A DNA stretch of 64,000 nucleotides from NCBI RefSeq assembly GCF_018736065.1, contig NZ_CP076128.1, forward strand, positions 1,612,001 to 1,676,000. The letters run 5' to 3'. This document shows, piece by piece, positions 63,122-64,000 of this stretch; the first letter of the stretch is position 1, and every line of letters starts with the position of its first letter. The stretch is from Flammeovirga kamogawensis (GTDB lineage Bacteria > Bacteroidota > Bacteroidia > Cytophagales > Flammeovirgaceae). Below the pieces are notes generated by a model. It was not told where the DNA came from. It did not search any database and saw nothing but the letters and a program-made list of their open reading frames with translations. The position numbers were made by a program, and so were the translations under genes.

Positions 63122-64000
63122 TTATTCTACTGACAATGTCTTTGTTTCTATGTTTAAAGTAAATGTAGCTGTTGCTAAATCTGCTCCAGTATAATTAAAG
63201 TTTCCGCCTTTTTCTTCTAACTTAATTACACTTGCGGCTGATGAGATTTCACTAAAACCATAGTTTCCATAATCCCAAGAACCTAAAACATTTACGAATT
63301 TAAATTCTTCACCAGATTTTAATGGCCCAGTATAAACTAATACATTTTCATCTTCAGCAGTTGGTATAAATTCCATAATTGTCTCACCTGCATTATTCCA
63401 ACCGTTTTCAGAACCTACTTTAAAGATACCGTACTTTCTTACTTGAAGCGTTTTCTTTTCAGGGTCAGTAGCATCAATTTCAAAATGATAATTTCGTGCT
63501 TCATCATTTAATACAATATTTGTACTCTCTCCTGCATCTTTTTGAATGTTTGATGAATGTCTACCTTCAAAAGCAGTATAATTCCACTCAGAACCCCAAT
63601 CTCCTAAAAATTCTAGTACTTTAAATACTGCATTATTTTCACCATCTTTTTCGATATAGTGTACACCAGTAAACTTAATATCTGATGTTTTTTCTAAAGC
63701 AAATTCTGTCGATTCAGGATTCCAACCACTAAATGATCCTACTAAGAATACTTCAGTAGCCTGAGCAAATACAGCTGCTGCAAAACCAAAATGATTTGAT
63801 GGTAAAGCCTGAATACCTTCTACAGGGGTTTCTAACTTCCCTGCAAAAGCTTTAACTCGAATATCAAAATCGGTAATATTACCTGGTGAGACCTCTAATT
63901 CATTTAATGCTTTATTTATCTCCTCATTCGTAATATTCGCAGTTAAATTAGTAGTTTCTAAAATTGTTGCAACGTTTGTACTATCTCCTTGCAAAGCTAC
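63122..64000 (-). CDS. SusE/SusF-like surface glycan-binding protein (5' end outside the window)
   Basis: C-terminal 292 codons of a larger protein; the reading frame stays open to the window edge, and the apparent TTG near 63994 is most likely an internal Leu. It has an Ig-like module followed by two tandem SusE/SusF-type carbohydrate-binding domains (FLVGSFSGWNPES and FKVGSENGWNNAGE), each with the conserved Gly-Trp-Asn turn and a later Y/F-x-F-x-D/N-pattern. SusE and SusF proteins bind starch on the cell surface. The operon continues beyond the window, probably with SusC/SusD genes. Confidence 0.85.
   Translation of the reverse strand, partial: VALQGDSTNVATILETTNLTANITNEEINKALNELEVSPGNITDFDIRVKAFAGKLETPVEGIQALPSNHFGFAAAVFAQATEVFLVGSFSGWNPESTEFALEKTSDIKFTGVHYIEKDGENNAVFKVLEFLGDWGSEWNYTAFEGRHSSNIQKDAGESTNIVLNDEARNYHFEIDATDPEKKTLQVRKYGIFKVGSENGWNNAGETIMEFIPTAEDENVLVYTGPLKSGEEFKFVNVLGSWDYGNYGFSEISSAASVIKLEEKGGNFNYTGADLATATFTLNIETKTLSVE

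Noticed and set aside
63992-63994. TTG as the true start of the SusE/F-like gene
   Set aside because: The frame remains open to the window edge (Val-Ala before Leu), no signal peptide follows, and a SusE/F protein should begin with a lipoprotein signal.
1-64000. tRNA, rRNA, CRISPR or insertion sequences
   Set aside because: I looked for cloverleaf-like segments, repeat-spacer arrays and transposase motifs in the gaps and coding regions and found none.

Overview
The window is AT-rich chromosomal DNA from a member of the Bacteroidota. The best guess is a marine Cytophagales bacterium of the Flammeovirga type. Support: a SusC/SusD pair, a SusE/SusF-like surface protein, many lipoproteins, a protein with a type IX secretion (T9SS) sorting tail, almost no Shine-Dalgarno sequences, and repeated TAnnTTTG promoter motifs just upstream of genes. 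The species call is an inference from general family knowledge. I see no rRNA, tRNA, CRISPR array, insertion sequence, integrase or prophage; most of the window is housekeeping and nutrient genes in short operons ended by clear hairpin terminators.

Layout. 1-6.4 kb: homocysteine methyltransferase, then an orphan SusD/SusC pair with a 594-bp upstream region carrying inverted repeats. 6.4-9.3 kb: operon rnhB / lipoprotein / DUF2027-Smr protein / membrane protein. 9.4-14.5 kb: ABC ATPase with a TlpA-like lipoprotein, a PAS histidine kinase, the N-terminal half of a split transketolase without its partner, and Bcp peroxiredoxin. 14.5-20 kb (+): glycosyltransferase, DppC-like permease, PP2C phosphatase, glutamate dehydrogenase. 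20-23.7 kb (-): hydrolase, alcohol dehydrogenase with an AraC regulator, lipoprotein. 23.8-28 kb (+): amino-acid permease, HMG-CoA-lyase-like enzyme, ComB, SmpB, class IV aminotransferase. 28-36.2 kb: hisC with a kelch protein, HAD hydrolase, SixA, a GH13 amylase lipoprotein, hisH-hisA, PgeF-type protein. 36.3-42.8 kb: envelope proteins, a BamA-like barrel, an alpha/beta hydrolase fused to an RraA-like domain, a polysaccharide deacetylase. 42.8-46.5 kb (-): sulfite reductase with siroheme synthesis genes. 46.7-52.9 kb: malic enzyme, Nudix hydrolase, and a carrier / membrane protein / histidinol-phosphatase operon. 53-57.3 kb (+): a two-gene McrBC-like coiled-coil ATPase plus nuclease system. 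57.5-64 kb: LRR/InlB-repeat T9SS protein, Lrp regulator with a divergent small transcript, secreted protein, peroxiredoxin, acetyltransferase, and a SusE/F-like protein cut by the window end.

Most notable: (1) the McrBC-like pair at 52997-57276, a probable type IV restriction relative of the coiled-coil nuclease tandem kind; (2) the hydrolase-RraA fusion at 40487-41863; (3) a compact promoter-operator-structured RNA-terminator unit at 60471-60695 next to an Lrp regulator, with no protein-coding gene downstream on its strand; (4) a long inverted repeat at 43415-43519 between the siroheme genes. The McrBC-like pair is the best candidate for an under-described biological system.
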